The notes beneath the pieces were generated by a model. It searched no databases and was not told the origin of the DNA. It saw only the letters and a list, made by a program, of their open reading frames with translations. A DNA stretch of 12,069 bases from JBMNOU01 sp050943215 (lineage in GTDB: Bacteria; Bacillota; Clostridia; Christensenellales; SZUA-584), in assembly GCA_050943215.1 (NCBI GenBank), contig JBMNOU010000052.1:1-12069 (forward strand), written 5' to 3'. Every line of letters starts with the position of its first letter. Position 1 is the stretch's first letter. The position numbers and the translations under genes were made by a program. Positions 1 through 6,412 of the stretch are shown one piece after another.

Positions 1-2
1 CG

Positions 3-50
3 AAGGAAAAAGACGAGCTCAAATCGCTGATAGACGAGATCATCGAATAA
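3..50 (+). CDS. C-terminal end of an unidentified protein (partial)
   Basis: The window opens inside a reading frame that ends with a TAA at 48-50. The visible tail reads KEKDELKSLIDEIIE, a charged amphipathic helix. The other two forward frames give less protein-like sequence here. Only about 15 residues are visible, so family and function cannot be assigned. A plausible hairpin terminator lies about 95 bases downstream, and the next gene has its own promoter, so this gene probably ends a separate transcription unit. Confidence 0.5.
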   Translation, partial: KEKDELKSLIDEIIE

Positions 51-145
51 AAATGTACGATATAGGCATAAAAAAAGAGGGCCCGTTTAGCGGTGTATTT
101 TTGATACCGTATATTTATTCTGAATTATCCAGTTGGTTTTCATTG

Positions 146-171
146 AGGCTTAATGATAAAAGCCTTTGATT
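146..171 (+). terminator. Possible weak intrinsic terminator
   Basis: AGGCTT (146-151) can pair with AAGCCT (160-165) around an 8-base loop. The stem is followed by the T-rich run TTTGATTTT. The stem is only six base pairs, so this is a weak candidate. It would close the transcript of the gene ending at 50. It overlaps the -35 box of the next promoter, a compact arrangement. Confidence 0.4.
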
Positions 172-194
172 TTACGCTTTGAAAAGAGTATGAT
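166..194 (+). promoter_or_regulatory. Sigma-A type promoter for the DUF5665 gene
   Basis: TTGATT at 166-171 and TATGAT at 189-194 are separated by 17 bases, matching the housekeeping consensus in five of six -10 positions. Transcription would begin near 201, leaving a leader of about 33 bases before the ATG at 234. Confidence 0.6.
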
Positions 195-233
195 TTTGTG
201 CAATTTATCCACACTAAACAAAAGGGGATAGAT

Positions 234-533
234 ATGCGCAAACGCCAAAAGATTATTTGTGGCCTTAACAAGAGGCTCAATGAACTTTCGTTACTGCTCG
301 AGAAACTAAAGCTTGCCGAGTATTTAAAGCATCTTAACAATGTTAAGCGCATGATGTGGGTCAATTTCGTTGGTGGTGTAGCGAGGGGGTTTGGTATTGC
401 CGTCGGTTTTACATTGCTTGGCGCCATTGTGTTGTACATCCTGCAGAAATCATTCCTTAATAATCTACCCGTTATTGGCGATATTATTGCCGATATTGTC
501 GACATCGCGAATAAGAGGCTGCAATTAAGATAG
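234..533 (+). CDS. Small one-helix membrane protein, DUF5665-like
   Basis: This encodes a 99-residue protein. The start at 234 is preferred over the in-frame ATG at 198 because AAAGGGG (221-227) sits six bases upstream of it, and the promoter at 166-194 would place the transcript start after 198. Residues 1-50 are basic and helical, with a leucine-rich heptad-like stretch around 12-32 (LNKRLNELSLLLEKLKL). Residues about 52-71 form one hydrophobic membrane segment, and the tail (NNLPVIGDIIADIVDIANKR) is amphipathic. The layout of a short helix, the segment VNFVGGVARGFGIAVG, one TM and an IGDIIADIVD-like tail resembles the DUF5665 family of Bacillota, whose function is unknown. It stands alone, with its own promoter and a second promoter just downstream. 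Family assignment is from memory of the pattern. Confidence 0.8.
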   Translation: MRKRQKIICGLNKRLNELSLLLEKLKLAEYLKHLNNVKRMMWVNFVGGVARGFGIAVGFTLLGAIVLYILQKSFLNNLPVIGDIIADIVDIANKRLQLR

Positions 534-571
534 CATAAACATTGGTTAAATAACAAAAAGCTAAATTTTGT

Positions 572-599
572 TTGAAATAAATGTATAGTTTGTTATAAT
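572..599 (+). promoter_or_regulatory. Strong sigma-A promoter for the GT4 / glf unit
   Basis: TTGAAA at 572-577 and a perfect TATAAT at 594-599 are 16 bases apart. The -10 carries an upstream TG (591-592), making an extended -10 element. The leader to the GT4 start is about 60 bases. A 7-base inverted repeat, AACAAAA (552-558) and TTTTGTT (566-572), abuts the -35 box and could be an operator or a chance AT-rich palindrome. Confidence 0.7.
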
Positions 600-667
600 A
601 ATTTGGATTAATGCACCGCATATAAATAGATTTTGACGTATGTGGCTGATAAGGGAGGCCTATGTAT

Positions 668-1846
668 ATGGAACTGACCGTTGGGCAGTTTAATGAATCG
701 TTTCCGCCTATTGTTGACGGCGTGGCTAATGTAGTTAAAAACTATGCCTATTGGATCAATAAAAAGTACGGGAAATGCTGCGTTATTACGCCAAAGCATC
801 CTGACGCCATTGACGACTACGAATATCATGTGCTTCGGTTTTCGTCGATCAAGGTGCCTACCCGAGGCGAATACCGCTTTGGACTGCCTAAAATGGATAA
901 GGTATTTTGGAAAGAGCTTAAAAATATACCATTTGATATCGTTCATGCACATTGCCCATTTGGTACGGGGGTTGCCGCAAGAAGCATCGCAAAAAAGAAA
1001 AACATTCCTTTTGTCGCATCGTTCCATTCAAAATATAGGGACGATTTTAAAGCGGCTTTAAAATCCGACAGGATCGTAGACAGCGTGCTCTCAAAGATCG
1101 CCGCGTTCTATGAATCGGCGGATGAGGTCTGGACGGTTAATGATGCATCGGTGGAAACGCTGCGCGAATACGGCTATAAGGGCAGTGTTTACATTATGGA
1201 AAACGGCTGTGACATCGGAATGCAATACAGGACGAAAGAGACGGACGATTTTGTTGACGAGATGTTTCATCTTGATGGCTCGGTACCGGTGTTCATGTAT
1301 ATCGGGCAGCATGTCTGGCAGAAGAATTTAAAAATCGTGATCGAAGCGCTGAAAATACTAAAAGATAAAGGAAACCGATTTCATATGTTGTTTGTGGGCG
1401 ACGGCCCAAAACGCGGCGAGATGGAGCAGATGGTTTCGGATTTGGGACTTAGTGGCGATGTGACATTTGCCGGTAAGATCTATGACCGGGATGTGATTGC
1501 GAAGATATACCTTAGAAGCAGCGCGATGCTTTTTCCGTCGATGTATGATACCTCTTCGCTTGTACCAAGGGAAGCCGCGGCCTGTGGCTGCCCTACCGTT
1601 TTTGTTAAGGGATCGAGCACATCGCAGGGAATCACGGACGCGGACGGCTTTTTAATCGACAACACGCCCGAATCGCTTGCGGATACCGCGGAGTTTATCA
1701 TAGACAATCCAAATAAGGCAAAGACGGTGGGTGATACCGCAAGGAAAACAGTTTACCGGAGCTGGGAAGATGCCGTTGATATCGCTTATAAAAGATATCT
1801 TCATTTGATAGAAATAAAGGGCAATGCAAAAAAACAGGCTAAATAA
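668..1846 (+). CDS. Glycosyltransferase family 4 (GT-B fold), diacylglycerol-glucosyltransferase-like
   Basis: A GT4 retaining glycosyltransferase of about 392 residues. The N-terminal domain begins with VGQFNESFPPIVDGVANVV, the loop that binds the nucleotide-sugar phosphate, followed by IVHAHCPFGTG and ASFHSKYRDDF. The C-terminal Rossmann domain has YIGQHVWQKNLKIVIEAL and LLFVGDGPKRGEME, then PSMYDTSSLVPREAAACGCPTV, which fits the GT4 E-x7-E motif with Asp at the first position (about D294 and E302). No signal peptide or clear TM helix is seen, so it is probably cytosolic or membrane-associated. Closest in style are 1,2-diacylglycerol 3-glucosyltransferases, but acceptor specificity cannot be read from sequence. 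GGAGG at 654-658 lies 3 bases from an ATG at 662 and 9 from the in-frame ATG at 668; I chose the latter for spacing. The UDP-galactopyranose mutase gene follows within about 20 bases, suggesting co-transcription. Confidence 0.9.
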   Translation: MELTVGQFNESFPPIVDGVANVVKNYAYWINKKYGKCCVITPKHPDAIDDYEYHVLRFSSIKVPTRGEYRFGLPKMDKVFWKELKNIPFDIVHAHCPFGTGVAARSIAKKKNIPFVASFHSKYRDDFKAALKSDRIVDSVLSKIAAFYESADEVWTVNDASVETLREYGYKGSVYIMENGCDIGMQYRTKETDDFVDEMFHLDGSVPVFMYIGQHVWQKNLKIVIEALKILKDKGNRFHMLFVGDGPKRGEMEQMVSDLGLSGDVTFAGKIYDRDVIAKIYLRSSAMLFPSMYDTSSLVPREAAACGCPTVFVKGSSTSQGITDADGFLIDNTPESLADTAEFIIDNPNKAKTVGDTARKTVYRSWEDAVDIAYKRYLHLIEIKGNAKKQAK

Positions 1847-1865
1847 AAAACGGGAGGGTATGATT

Positions 1866-2960
1866 TTGTATTTTAAGTATGTAGTGGTTGGGGCAGGCAT
1901 ATCCGGACTGACTATGGCTGAAAGAATCGCGAGTTGTCTTAACGAAAAGGTGTTGGTTATTGAAAAACGGTCTCATATCGGCGGTAACTGTTACGATTAT
2001 TATAATGATGATGGAATATTGATTCATCAGTACGGTCCGCATATTTTCCATACATCGATGAAGCATGTGTTTGATTATCTTTCCGAATTCACGCAGTGGG
2101 ATATCTATCAGCACAGGGTATTGGCTTATGTGGACGGTGCTTATTTGCCTATGCCCATTTGTGCGCGCACGATAAACATGCTGTATAATCTCAATCTTTC
2201 GACCAGAGAAGTCGAGGACTTTTTAAAAAGCGTTGCACAGGGCAGCCGGGAGATCAAATCGAGCGAAGACGTCGTAATCAGCAAAGCGGGCAAGTATATC
2301 TACGAAAAATTTTTCAAATATTATACGATCAAGCAATGGGATATGGACCCAAGTGCACTTGACCCTTCCGTAATATCCCGTGTACCGGTGCGCTTTTCGA
2401 TCGACGAGCGGTATTTTACAGACCCTTACCAGGGCATGCCAAGGGCCGGATACACCCGTATGTTCGAGAACATGGTAAAAAGCCCTCTGATAAAAATACT
2501 GCTAAACACCAACTACAAAGAAGTCATAAAAGATTTAAAATACGACCGACTCATTTATACTGGCCCAGTGGATGAATTTTACGGCAATGAACTAGGTGCG
2601 CTCAAATACAGGAGCGTCAACATCGTGTTTGAGACAAAGGACACTAGCGACTATCAGCCGGCTGCGGTTGTCAATTACCCTAACGATTACGATTTTACAC
2701 GCATTACCGAATATACAAAGCTGACCGGTCAAAGGCATACAAAGACGGTGATATCAAAAGAATATCCTACTTGGGATGGAGAGCCGTATTATCCGGTTCC
2801 GTCACCTGCTCAACAGGCGCTTTACGCCGAGTATAAGCGTAAGGCCGATGCGGAGCCAAACACGCTGTTTTTAGGCCGGCTTGCAACGTATAAGTATTAT
2901 AACATAGACGCGGCCGTCAACGCAGCGCTTTGCCTCTTTAATGATCATGTAAAAAAGTGA
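1866..2960 (+). CDS. glf: UDP-galactopyranose mutase
   Basis: This flavoenzyme interconverts UDP-galactopyranose and UDP-galactofuranose in the cytosol, supplying galactofuranose for surface glycans. From the proposed start it has 364 residues, close to E. coli Glf (about 367). The FAD-binding Rossmann motif VVVGAGISG is at residues 6-14, followed by RSHIGGNCYDYYNDDGILIH and QYGPHIFHTS (35-64). Further family blocks are KYYTIKQWDMDPSALDPSVI (151-170), RYFTDPYQGMPRAGYTRMF (182-200), ALKYRS, and GRLATYKYYN near 337-346. The segment PMPICART (95-102) differs from the PFN-type segment I associate with relatives. Start choice: GGGAGGG (1852-1858) is one base from the ATG at 1860 but seven from TTG at 1866, and a TTG start gives MYFKYVVVGAG, matching the MYDYLIVGAG-like family N-terminus. 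In-frame ATGs at 1824 (overlapping the previous gene) and 1860 are alternatives. Confidence 0.93.
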   Translation: MYFKYVVVGAGISGLTMAERIASCLNEKVLVIEKRSHIGGNCYDYYNDDGILIHQYGPHIFHTSMKHVFDYLSEFTQWDIYQHRVLAYVDGAYLPMPICARTINMLYNLNLSTREVEDFLKSVAQGSREIKSSEDVVISKAGKYIYEKFFKYYTIKQWDMDPSALDPSVISRVPVRFSIDERYFTDPYQGMPRAGYTRMFENMVKSPLIKILLNTNYKEVIKDLKYDRLIYTGPVDEFYGNELGALKYRSVNIVFETKDTSDYQPAAVVNYPNDYDFTRITEYTKLTGQRHTKTVISKEYPTWDGEPYYPVPSPAQQALYAEYKRKADAEPNTLFLGRLATYKYYNIDAAVNAALCLFNDHVKK

Positions 2961-3330
2961 CAGGTATGTCAAAACATATTGGACACCATAAGCTGTAAAA
3001 TATTTAGCATGACGATAACCAACTTGCTCTCTCTCCGACTAAAATAGGTAACGCGTGTGCTCGGACCGGTTTGCATACGATGAGCGGGATAAAGCGCATA
3101 AGGTTAGCCTCGGTATGCCATAATGCAATAATGCTGCCTTTGAGGCTTTAAGATATTATGTTTCAAGGCAATAATAAAGTAAGTGTCTGTTATTGCGGGA
3201 TTGGCGTCTTTCGGTAATGTTTGTCGTTTTGGCTTAACAATACCCAGTAGTCAGCTTCTGCATTATTTATTTTCAAGGTCCATTTGTCCGATATGTATTT
3301 CTTCCCACAGCGTGATTAAAAATAGTGCTG
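2961..3330. other. Gene-free block of unclear content
   Basis: No complete gene with a ribosome binding site was found. The first part has no clear terminator for glf. Part of the block (about 3030-3150) is richer in GC than the flanking spacer and contains an inverted repeat, AGCCTC (3106-3111) and GAGGCT (3142-3147). On the minus strand two stop-free stretches, 3007-3147 and 3193-3315, look somewhat protein-like but have no convincing start. The block could be a decayed gene or a dispersed intergenic repeat. I recognise no known RNA family in it. Confidence 0.4.
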
Positions 3331-3359
3331 TTGATTTATTATGAAAATTTTGATATGAT
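3331..3359 (+). promoter_or_regulatory. Sigma-A promoter with extended -10
   Basis: TTGATT (3331-3336) and TATGAT (3354-3359) are separated by 17 bases, with TG at 3351-3352 ahead of the -10. It drives the membrane protein gene starting at 3390, leaving a leader of about 25 bases. Confidence 0.65.
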
Positions 3360-3389
3360 TTTTCTCAGCATTATGACTGCGGAGGGACA

Positions 3390-4448
3390 ATGAAGAAAAA
3401 AAAGCGGACGTCATTAATTAGAATTATTTACATCATCGCAACAATAATGGCAATTGTCCTCATCGGGTTTTTAGACCCGAGCATAAAAGAGATGGCGGGG
3501 GCTCTCAAACTGTTCAACTTATGGTGGCTGTTTGCATGTATCATATCCCTTTTGCTATATTGGCTAACGGATGCGCTGCTCCTTCATGATATTACCGATT
3601 ATATGTACAAGAAAGAACCATTTATACAATCGGTAAAAGTGGGACTGATTGGACTGTATTATTGCGCGCTGACGCCTTCGTCATCGGGCGGCCAACCGAT
3701 TCAGGTGGTGTATATGCACCGCAACAAGATTCCTGTTGGCACATCGACATGTATCGTATGCATCAAGTTTGTCGTATATGAGCTGTCATTGTGCTCATTC
3801 TATATCGTCGCTATGCTGATTCGCGGTACATACTATTACACATATTACAATCAGGTTTTTTGGCTGACCACGCTCGGCTTTGTGATTAACTTGATTGCTG
3901 TGTTTTTCATAATATTGACGCTTTTTAACAAAAAGTTTGTCGTTAAGCTGGGCGGCGGGCTTATACGGCTTTTGAGCAGGTTTAAGTTTATTAAGAAAAA
4001 AGAGCAGGCCATCGAGAACTTTGAAAAAACGATTGACGACTATCATACGGCAGCAGCTTATCTCTCCCGTTATAAGTTGCGTGCTGTCGGTTCATTTTTT
4101 ATCTCGGTGATCAACCTCGCTTTTCTGTTTATCATACCGTATTTTATTTACCTTGCGTTTGGACATACCGACCGCGGACTGCTTGAGATGCTAACGATGC
4201 AGGCGTTTTTGTTTATTGCGGTATCATTTGTGCCGCTGCCCGGCTCGGCAGGGGCATCAGAAGGCGGATTTTACCTTTTTTTCGGTTCGTTTTTTGTCAA
4301 CGCCCCGATCTATATAGCGATACTGATATGGCGGTTTTTGACATATTATCTGATGCTGATCGTGGGCAGCATACTTGTGGTGTTCGATGAAGTGTTTACT
4401 ATGCGGCGGTTAAAGAGGGAAGGCGGTATTGATACCGTGAAGAATTAG
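3390..4448 (+). CDS. UPF0104 / LPG-synthase transmembrane-region family membrane protein
   Basis: A 352-residue polytopic membrane protein, with hydrophobic segments around residues 10-28, 43-62, 82-108, 118-142, 157-178, 231-256, 268-284 and 300-333. Two glycine/proline-rich signatures of the family are clear: TPSSSGGQPIQ (95-105) and PLPGSAGASEGGF (282-294). These belong to the N-terminal flippase-like domain of MprF (LPG_synthase_TM, also called UPF0104 or YbhN). The C-terminal catalytic lysyl-transferase domain of MprF is absent, so it should not be called a lysyl-phosphatidylglycerol synthase. By family analogy it may translocate a lipid or glycolipid, or have a structural role, but the substrate is unknown. 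The start is supported by GGAGGG at 3381-3386. The nearby GT4 and glf genes make a glycolipid link attractive but unproven, since it has its own promoter and lies beyond a 430-base gap. Confidence 0.85.
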   Translation: MKKKKRTSLIRIIYIIATIMAIVLIGFLDPSIKEMAGALKLFNLWWLFACIISLLLYWLTDALLLHDITDYMYKKEPFIQSVKVGLIGLYYCALTPSSSGGQPIQVVYMHRNKIPVGTSTCIVCIKFVVYELSLCSFYIVAMLIRGTYYYTYYNQVFWLTTLGFVINLIAVFFIILTLFNKKFVVKLGGGLIRLLSRFKFIKKKEQAIENFEKTIDDYHTAAAYLSRYKLRAVGSFFISVINLAFLFIIPYFIYLAFGHTDRGLLEMLTMQAFLFIAVSFVPLPGSAGASEGGFYLFFGSFFVNAPIYIAILIWRFLTYYLMLIVGSILVVFDEVFTMRRLKREGGIDTVKN

Positions 4449-4520
4449 TACACGGTATGTGCAGCTATTTTAGACAGTTATTCCTATAGTTTACACCTCG
4501 GGGGATAAAGGTTTGTTATA

Positions 4521-4549
4521 TTGTGAAGAATGGAGATTATTGATATAAT
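4521..4549 (+). promoter_or_regulatory. Sigma-A promoter of the phosphate-transport pair
   Basis: TTGTGA (4521-4526) and a perfect TATAAT (4544-4549) are spaced by 17 bases, with TG at 4541-4542. I see no clear Pho-box-like direct repeat upstream, so phosphate control is not evident from the sequence. Confidence 0.65.
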
Positions 4550-4593
4550 TTTACGGATATATTAACCAAAGCAAAATTGCCAGGAGGTTATTA

Positions 4594-5592
4594 ATGGGGA
4601 TTGGGCTGATCGTTGTCATCGTACTTGTATGTGCATCAATTTTTGTAAATGGTTGGACGGATGCGCCCAATGCCATAACGACGGTCGTATCCACAAGGGT
4701 GCTGTCTCCTAAGGCGGCAGTAGGCTTAGCGGCGATATTTAATCTATTGGGCGTGCTGCTGATGGGGACGGCTGTTGCGAAAACGATTGGCAACATCATT
4801 TCACTGACGCCCGGCACGGATGCGCTGGTTACTCTTGCTGCCGCTCAGATTGCGATTGTCACCTGGGCGGTGGGTGCATGGAAGTTTGGGATACCGACGA
4901 GCGAGAGCCACGCACTGATCGCGGGACTGACGGGCGCCGCGCTGGCAAACGGCGGGCTTGCTTCTGTCAGTTGGGTCGAATGGCAAAAAGTGCTGATCGG
5001 GCTGGGGATTTCTTCGATACTGGGGTTTGTATCCGGTTGGCTGATTACTGTAGGTGTCGCAAGGGCATTCAGAAAAATGAAAAGGGATGCTGCCAACAGG
5101 TTCTTTTCCGTTGGTCAGATCGTATCCGCATCCGCGATGGCGTTTAGCCATGGCGCGCAGGATGGGCAGAAGTTTATTGGCATTTTCGCCTTTGCGCTGA
5201 TGTTGGGCGGTGTGATACCGATGGACAATACATTTGCAGTGCCCGTGTGGATCATGGTGTTCTGCTCGGCGCTGATGGCCATTGGTACGTCGCTAGGCGG
5301 ACACAGGATTATCAAGACGATGGGTATCGACATGGTTAAGATTGAAAAATACCAGGGTTTTTCTGCGGAGGTCGGAGCATCCGCGTGTATGATAGGTGCA
5401 ACGATATTTGGAATACCTTTGAGTACGACCAACTCAAAAGGAACGGCTATCATGGGTGCGGCTGCCGCACGGCGTATGTCAAATGTAAACTGGGGGATTG
5501 TGAAAGAGATGTTCACGGCATGGATACTGACCTTCCCTGGTTGTGCACTGATTGGATATCTGATGGCTTTGCTGCTGCATGCCATATTCTAA
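4594..5592 (+). CDS. PiT-family inorganic phosphate transporter
   Basis: A 332-residue integral membrane permease of the PiT family, which imports inorganic phosphate (or a metal-phosphate complex) with a cation gradient. Both halves of the inverted family repeat are visible: VNGWTDAPNAITTVVSTR near residues 18-35, and AFSHGAQDGQKFIGIFAF near 183-200. Each carries the conserved Asp of the repeat. Further blocks are GIPTSESHALIAGLTGA (99-115) and GIPLSTTNSKG (273-283), where the STTH usually seen in relatives reads STTN. A basic cytosolic loop (about 157-170) separates the halves. Length is typical of compact bacterial members rather than the longer PitA. AGGAGG at 4582-4587 is six bases upstream of the ATG. 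The DUF47 gene follows after 14 bases, the usual partner arrangement for this family. No gene symbol is given because pit and pitA assignments are ambiguous here. Confidence 0.93.
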   Translation: MGIGLIVVIVLVCASIFVNGWTDAPNAITTVVSTRVLSPKAAVGLAAIFNLLGVLLMGTAVAKTIGNIISLTPGTDALVTLAAAQIAIVTWAVGAWKFGIPTSESHALIAGLTGAALANGGLASVSWVEWQKVLIGLGISSILGFVSGWLITVGVARAFRKMKRDAANRFFSVGQIVSASAMAFSHGAQDGQKFIGIFAFALMLGGVIPMDNTFAVPVWIMVFCSALMAIGTSLGGHRIIKTMGIDMVKIEKYQGFSAEVGASACMIGATIFGIPLSTTNSKGTAIMGAAAARRMSNVNWGIVKEMFTAWILTFPGCALIGYLMALLLHAIF

Positions 5593-5606
5593 AAGGAGAA
5601 ATAAAA

Positions 5607-6221
5607 ATGTCAGTGAAAGACAAGAATTACTTCGATATGTTTGTCAAAGGGGTTGAGTTTTCGTTAAACGCAGCCCAATTGCTTTATGAGATGCTGGAGA
5701 GCGGTGCGATAACCGGGGAAAAAATTGCCGCGATTAAAAAAATCGAGCAGAATGCAGATAACCATATGCATATTGTTGCCGAAAAGCTCAGCGTTGCTTT
5801 TATTACACCTATAGATAGGGACGACATCTACCTGATTGCGAGGGAAACGGATGACATTACGGACAGTATTGATTCTGTTGCAAGCAAGATGTGGATGATG
5901 CATGTTACCCGCGTTACGCCGCTGATGAAACTGATGGCTCAGTATGCCGTAAAAGCCTGCGAGATGCTAGTAAGGCTGATGTCCGAGATCAAGAACCATA
6001 AAAAAAACAACAAGCTCAACGAATATATAGTGGAGATCAACCGGATCGAAGAAATGGGCGACAAATGCTATAAAGATGCAATTAGGGAGCTATTCGGTTC
6101 GGAAAAAGACCCGATCGAGCTAATTAAGATGAAAGAGATATATAAGGAACTCGAAGATGCGCTCGATAACTGTGAGGACGTAGCTGACTGCGTGGAAAGT
6201 ATCATTATTACTAAGACGTAA
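5607..6221 (+). CDS. DUF47 family (PhoU-like) protein, partner of the PiT permease
   Basis: A 204-residue soluble, helix-rich protein of the DUF47 / PhoU-like family. Conserved acidic features include IKKIEQNADNHMHIVAEKL (43-61), TPIDRDDIYLIARETDDITD (67-86), the matching second-half segment INRIEEMGDKCY, and EDALDNCEDVADCVESI near the C-terminus. In PhoU relatives such E-x3-D and D-D-x-x-D clusters bind metal ions between paired three-helix bundles. DUF47 genes next to PiT genes are thought to modulate transport, and the 14-base spacing here supports co-transcription. The reading frame is open further upstream into the permease gene, but the ATG at 5607 is chosen because AAAAGGAGAA (5591-5600) precedes it with normal spacing and the family N-terminus fits. 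Its exact biochemical role is not established by sequence. Confidence 0.9.
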   Translation: MSVKDKNYFDMFVKGVEFSLNAAQLLYEMLESGAITGEKIAAIKKIEQNADNHMHIVAEKLSVAFITPIDRDDIYLIARETDDITDSIDSVASKMWMMHVTRVTPLMKLMAQYAVKACEMLVRLMSEIKNHKKNNKLNEYIVEINRIEEMGDKCYKDAIRELFGSEKDPIELIKMKEIYKELEDALDNCEDVADCVESIIITKT

Positions 6222-6279
6222 TTGTTTGATTTTTTGTAAATCTCTCATCGGCGAATGCGCACTTACGCCAACAAACCTG

Positions 6280-6308
6280 TTGATTATTAAAAAACGCTAT
6301 GCTATAAT
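6280..6308 (+). promoter_or_regulatory. Strong sigma-A promoter of rpsB-tsf
   Basis: TTGATT (6280-6285) and a perfect TATAAT (6303-6308) are separated by 17 bases, with TG at 6300-6301 forming an extended -10. Transcription would start near 6315, giving a leader of about 98 bases before rpsB, unusually long for this window. Confidence 0.75.
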
Positions 6309-6314
6309 TCCAAA

Positions 6315-6412
6315 GGAATGTCACACCACCGTTGATTTTTGCAACCGTGCCCGATAGAATTCGGGTTTTGCGTAAAAGATGAAGCGGTGGGAGGAAAAAA
6401 CGAGGAGGAAAT
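6315..6412 (+). promoter_or_regulatory. Structured 5' leader of rpsB (candidate S2 autoregulatory element)
   Basis: The leader can fold into a nested long hairpin. The outer helix is CCACCG (6326-6331) with CGGTGG (6385-6390), extendable by a G-U and an A-U pair. Inside are TTTTGCAA (6337-6344) with TTGC-GT-AAAA (6368-6377), bulging two bases, and an apical CCCGA (6350-6354) with TCGGG (6361-6365). The outer right arm touches a GGGAGG (6389-6394), while a second AGGAGG (6403-6408) sits four bases before the ATG. Ribosomal protein genes are often autoregulated by leader RNA, so binding by S2 is a reasonable inference. No poly-T terminator follows, which favours translational rather than attenuation control. 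I cannot assign it to a specific Rfam family. Confidence 0.55.

Noticed and set aside
140..556. Minus-strand ORF of 138 codons opposite the DUF5665 gene
   Set aside because: It is antisense to a gene with a promoter, a good ribosome binding site and a recognisable family pattern. The translation is serine-rich and has no family likeness.
3004..3318. Minus-strand open stretches as real genes
   Set aside because: They lack a start codon with ribosome binding site and are short enough to arise by chance. They are kept only as a possible remnant in the findings.
3390..4448. Full MprF-type lysyl-phosphatidylglycerol synthase
   Set aside because: Only the transmembrane domain is present. The C-terminal aminoacyl-transferase domain is missing and the frame ends at 4448.
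5385..5606. Upstream extension of the DUF47 reading frame
   Set aside because: It lies inside the PiT permease in another frame, lacks family sequence, and the ATG at 5607 has a proper ribosome binding site.
6250..6269. GGCG...CGCC as a terminator after the DUF47 gene
   Set aside because: Only four base pairs form and no T-run follows, so it does not qualify as an intrinsic terminator.
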